Assembly: GCA_045646925.1 (NCBI GenBank)
Contig: JAZRLQ010000190.1
Coordinates: 1 to 6,396 of the forward strand
From: QALR01 sp045646925
GTDB taxonomy: Bacteria; Bacillota; Clostridia; Oscillospirales; CAG-272
Reading direction: 5' to 3'
Length of the DNA stretch: 6,396 bases
In this document: piece by piece, positions 4,384 to 6,396 of the stretch
Position numbering within the stretch: position 1 is the stretch's first letter
Layout: each line of letters starts with the position of its first letter
Made by a program: the position numbers and the translations under genes
The notes under the pieces: generated by a model
What the model saw: the letters and a program-made list of their open reading frames with translations, nothing else
Database searches by the model: none
Told to the model about the DNA's origin: nothing

Positions 4384-5958
4384 TCAATCCTCCGCGATCG
4401 TTTTGAGATCGAAGGCGCAGATCTTTCGGTAAATCGCGCGCGTGAGGAGGATCACCGCAAAGCAGATCGCGGCAATCGCGATATGCGCCGCGATACCGCG
4501 GAAAACGAGAAGCAAAACGGCAGGCGCTGCCGCCGTCGCAAATCCGACGAGCATCATGACCAGCACCGCCTTGCTCTGCTTGACGGGTTGGCTTTCCTGA
4601 TCCCAATGCAGCATGGGAAGCTTCAGATTTACGAAAAGCCCAAGCACACATCCAAACACGGCGTACAGAAGTGAAACGAAGATCATCCAGAAAAGATCGG
4701 GCATATTCGGTCGAATGGCGATCGCGACGATCACCGACGAGATCAACGTGCAAGGCACGGAGAGCATAAGACCGAGAAGGATCTTCGCGCCCGCGATATC
4801 GCGCATACGAACGGGCAAGGTCTGCGTCAGCCAGAAATGCTTGCCCTCCATCGAGATCGCGCTCGCCGTCGTTGGCAGAGCGTTTGCAAGCGCGGCGATA
4901 CAAAACGGCGCGAGCTTTGCGACCACGTCCGACGGAAGCTGAGAAAATAGCACGCGCGTCTCTCCGAAAACGAGCACGCAGACGAAGACGACGGTCATGA
5001 TATAGCCGACAGCGGTATTCATAACGTAGGTCGCGGAAGCAAAATAGCGCTTTCTCTCGCGGAAAAAGCACGCCGCAAGCGCCGATCTTCCCTTCTGCGA
5101 TCTCATCACGTAATTTCGCTTCGCGGCGTTTGCGGTCAGTCGCGTACAGATCGATCCGTAATATCGTCCGACGATGAAAGCAACGCCGAGAAAGATTCCC
5201 ACTGATACGGCAAGAAACAGAAGATAAGCGCCGATATTTCCCCACACACCGTCGGCAAACAAAGAAACGGGAGGATAAATCCTGCCGAAAGAGCGGATCT
5301 TTTCCGCAAGATCAAGGATCATTTCGTCCGTCACGTCGTTCATCGAATTGACGAAGGTGAAGTAAAGCGCGAGAAAGGCGAAGGAGAAAATGATCTGAAA
5401 CGTATTTTTTCTCTTCATGGAGGCGGTCAGCGCATAAATGACCGTACCGACGATCATCGAAGCCGTCATCGGCAGAAGAGGCAGAACGAGCGAGCCGAAC
5501 GCCATGGAAATATAGAACCACGGAGAAAGCGAAAGCTTGCAGGCGCAAACGACCAGCACCGCGGCAGTGGAACAAACGCTGACGGAAAGCTCCGTCACGT
5601 AAAGAGAAATGAATCGGCTGATCACGATCGCGGCAGGCTTGACGGGAAGCACGGCGAGCCGTTCGTACTGCTTCTGACTGAAAAGCGCGGGACCCGCGCG
5701 GAACACCGTGAAAACGAACGAAAGAAGCCCGATCACCGTTCCGAGATACATCGGGATCATCTCCGTGAAATTCATTTCAATGAAAGCGAGGGTGAGAAGC
5801 CCCGCATAAAAAATCATCATCGCGCCCAGAATCACGACGGCGACGGCGCTTGTGATGAGACGGGAGCGTTTCGCGGAATTTTTCGAATACCGCGCCTCGT
5901 TGAAGCCGAGGAAATTACAAAGCGAAAGTCGGGTTAAAAGTCTGATCGATCTCCACAT
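4384..5958 (-). CDS. ABC-2 type transporter permease subunit
   Basis: This 524-residue polytopic inner-membrane protein has about 12 hydrophobic segments, near residues 35-60, 68-88, 112-140, 150-176, 186-205, 243-268, 311-333, 345-365, 392-414, 422-445, 463-487 and 490-508. An amphipathic N-terminus (MWRSIRLLTRLSLCNFLG) precedes the first. It looks like two homologous halves: YERLAVLPVKPAAIVISR (98-115) and FWLTQTLPVRMRDIAGAK (375-392) occupy the same place, a cytoplasmic LPV loop before a helix. Together with the ATPase just upstream it would form an exporter; the cargo cannot be inferred. The ATG lies one base after the ATPase stop (TGATATG). The best ribosome site, AAGGA, is about 14 bases off, so translation is probably coupled. 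The unit ends toward the hairpin at 4243-4284. Confidence 0.85.
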   Translation of the reverse strand: MWRSIRLLTRLSLCNFLGFNEARYSKNSAKRSRLITSAVAVVILGAMMIFYAGLLTLAFIEMNFTEMIPMYLGTVIGLLSFVFTVFRAGPALFSQKQYERLAVLPVKPAAIVISRFISLYVTELSVSVCSTAAVLVVCACKLSLSPWFYISMAFGSLVLPLLPMTASMIVGTVIYALTASMKRKNTFQIIFSFAFLALYFTFVNSMNDVTDEMILDLAEKIRSFGRIYPPVSLFADGVWGNIGAYLLFLAVSVGIFLGVAFIVGRYYGSICTRLTANAAKRNYVMRSQKGRSALAACFFRERKRYFASATYVMNTAVGYIMTVVFVCVLVFGETRVLFSQLPSDVVAKLAPFCIAALANALPTTASAISMEGKHFWLTQTLPVRMRDIAGAKILLGLMLSVPCTLISSVIVAIAIRPNMPDLFWMIFVSLLYAVFGCVLGLFVNLKLPMLHWDQESQPVKQSKAVLVMMLVGFATAAAPAVLLLVFRGIAAHIAIAAICFAVILLTRAIYRKICAFDLKTIAED

Positions 5959-5959
5959 A

Positions 5960-6396
5960 TCACACTACCCGTTCCTTCAGAATTTCCAGAAAGACGTTTT
6001 CGAGCGAATCGCCGTTCGTGAGCGCGCCGATATCACCCGCGGCGACGAGCGCGCCGTCCTTGATCACGGCGATCTTGTTGCAGAGCTTTTCCGCCACGTC
6101 GAGAACGTGCGTCGAAAAGAAGACCGCGCCTCCGTTTTCGCAAAGCTCCTTCATCAGCGATTTCAGGATCACGGCAGCCTTCGGATCGAGTCCGACGAAC
6201 GGCTCGTCGAGAAGCATGAGACGGGGCGAGCGGATCTGCGCCGATATGATCGCAAGCTTCTGCTTCATGCCGTGGGAATACGAGGAGATGAGGGCTCCGA
6301 GCGCGGCCGCCATCTCGAACGTCTCCGCGTACTTTTTGATATTTTGGGTGCGGACCGCGTCGGAAAGACCGTAAATATCGGAAATGAAATTCAGAT
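5960..6396 (-). CDS. ABC transporter ATP-binding subunit, C-terminal part (5' end outside window)
   Basis: The frame is open to the right edge; about 144 residues are visible, starting at LNFISDIYGLSDAVRTQNIK. The methionine at 6311-6313 is internal, because the ABC signature follows only about a dozen residues later and the upstream residues still fit the helical domain of an ATPase. In order: signature motif YSHGMKQKL (in place of LSGGQ), Walker B LMLLDEP, D-loop GLDP, and switch histidine in FFSTHVLD. The Walker A and Q-loop lie outside the window. The C-terminal LENVFLEILKERVV is typical of ATPases that pair with ABC-2 permeases. It powers the permease encoded immediately downstream, with which it is surely cotranscribed. 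Substrate is unknown. Confidence 0.95.
   Translation of the reverse strand, partial: LNFISDIYGLSDAVRTQNIKKYAETFEMAAALGALISSYSHGMKQKLAIISAQIRSPRLMLLDEPFVGLDPKAAVILKSLMKELCENGGAVFFSTHVLDVAEKLCNKIAVIKDGALVAAGDIGALTNGDSLENVFLEILKERVV

Noticed and set aside
4370..5245. Second minus-strand frame inside the ABC permease gene
   Set aside because: It overlaps the permease in another frame, is strongly Arg-rich, and has no start signal.
6311..6313. ATG as start of the ABC ATPase
   Set aside because: The frame stays open upstream to the window edge with residues fitting an ATPase helical domain, and a start here would delete the Walker A motif.

Overview
The window looks like chromosomal DNA from a Gram-positive, probably gut-associated member of the Clostridia (Bacillota). 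The evidence is strong Shine-Dalgarno sequences (GGAGG, AAGGAG), sigma-A type promoters with 17-bp spacers, and a gene set common in that class: an NCS2 purine permease, NrdR, a DUF4380 protein, a YpsA/DUF1273 SLOG protein and an ABC-2 exporter pair. No sequence feature fixes the genus.

Layout. Positions 1-236 (+) carry the C-terminal end of an NCS2 purine/xanthine-type permease, followed by a strong hairpin terminator. Positions 330-450 hold a REP-like hairpin stretch and a minus-strand terminator. Next comes a minus-strand pair: nrdR (1432-1917, start corrected to a GTG) followed 43 bp later by a DUF4380 mutarotase-like gene (468-1388). They are probably cotranscribed from a well-formed promoter at 1964-1992. 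Divergent from it, a second promoter (2036-2064) drives an 82-residue small membrane protein (2102-2350) that I do not recognise. Its stop codon overlaps the stop of the convergent SLOG-family gene (2347-2847, minus). A second divergent promoter region (about 2886-3001) serves the SLOG gene on one side and a cytoplasmic sialidase-fold protein on the other (3063-4139, plus). A 244-bp convergent gap with hairpins separates this from a minus-strand ABC transporter operon: a partial ATPase (5960-6396) and its large permease (4384-5958), spaced by one base.

The genes do not form one obvious pathway. The themes are nucleotide metabolism (purine uptake, control of ribonucleotide reductase), carbohydrate-related enzymes without a clear substrate (DUF4380, sialidase-like) and export. 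I see no CRISPR array, tRNA, rRNA, transposase, phage gene or recognisable defence cluster. The items most worth a second look are the sialidase-fold protein that seems to lack the canonical FRIP arginine, the unrecognised small membrane protein whose stop overlaps that of the convergent SLOG gene, and the repeated half-sites at two promoters. I do not see a clearly new system here.
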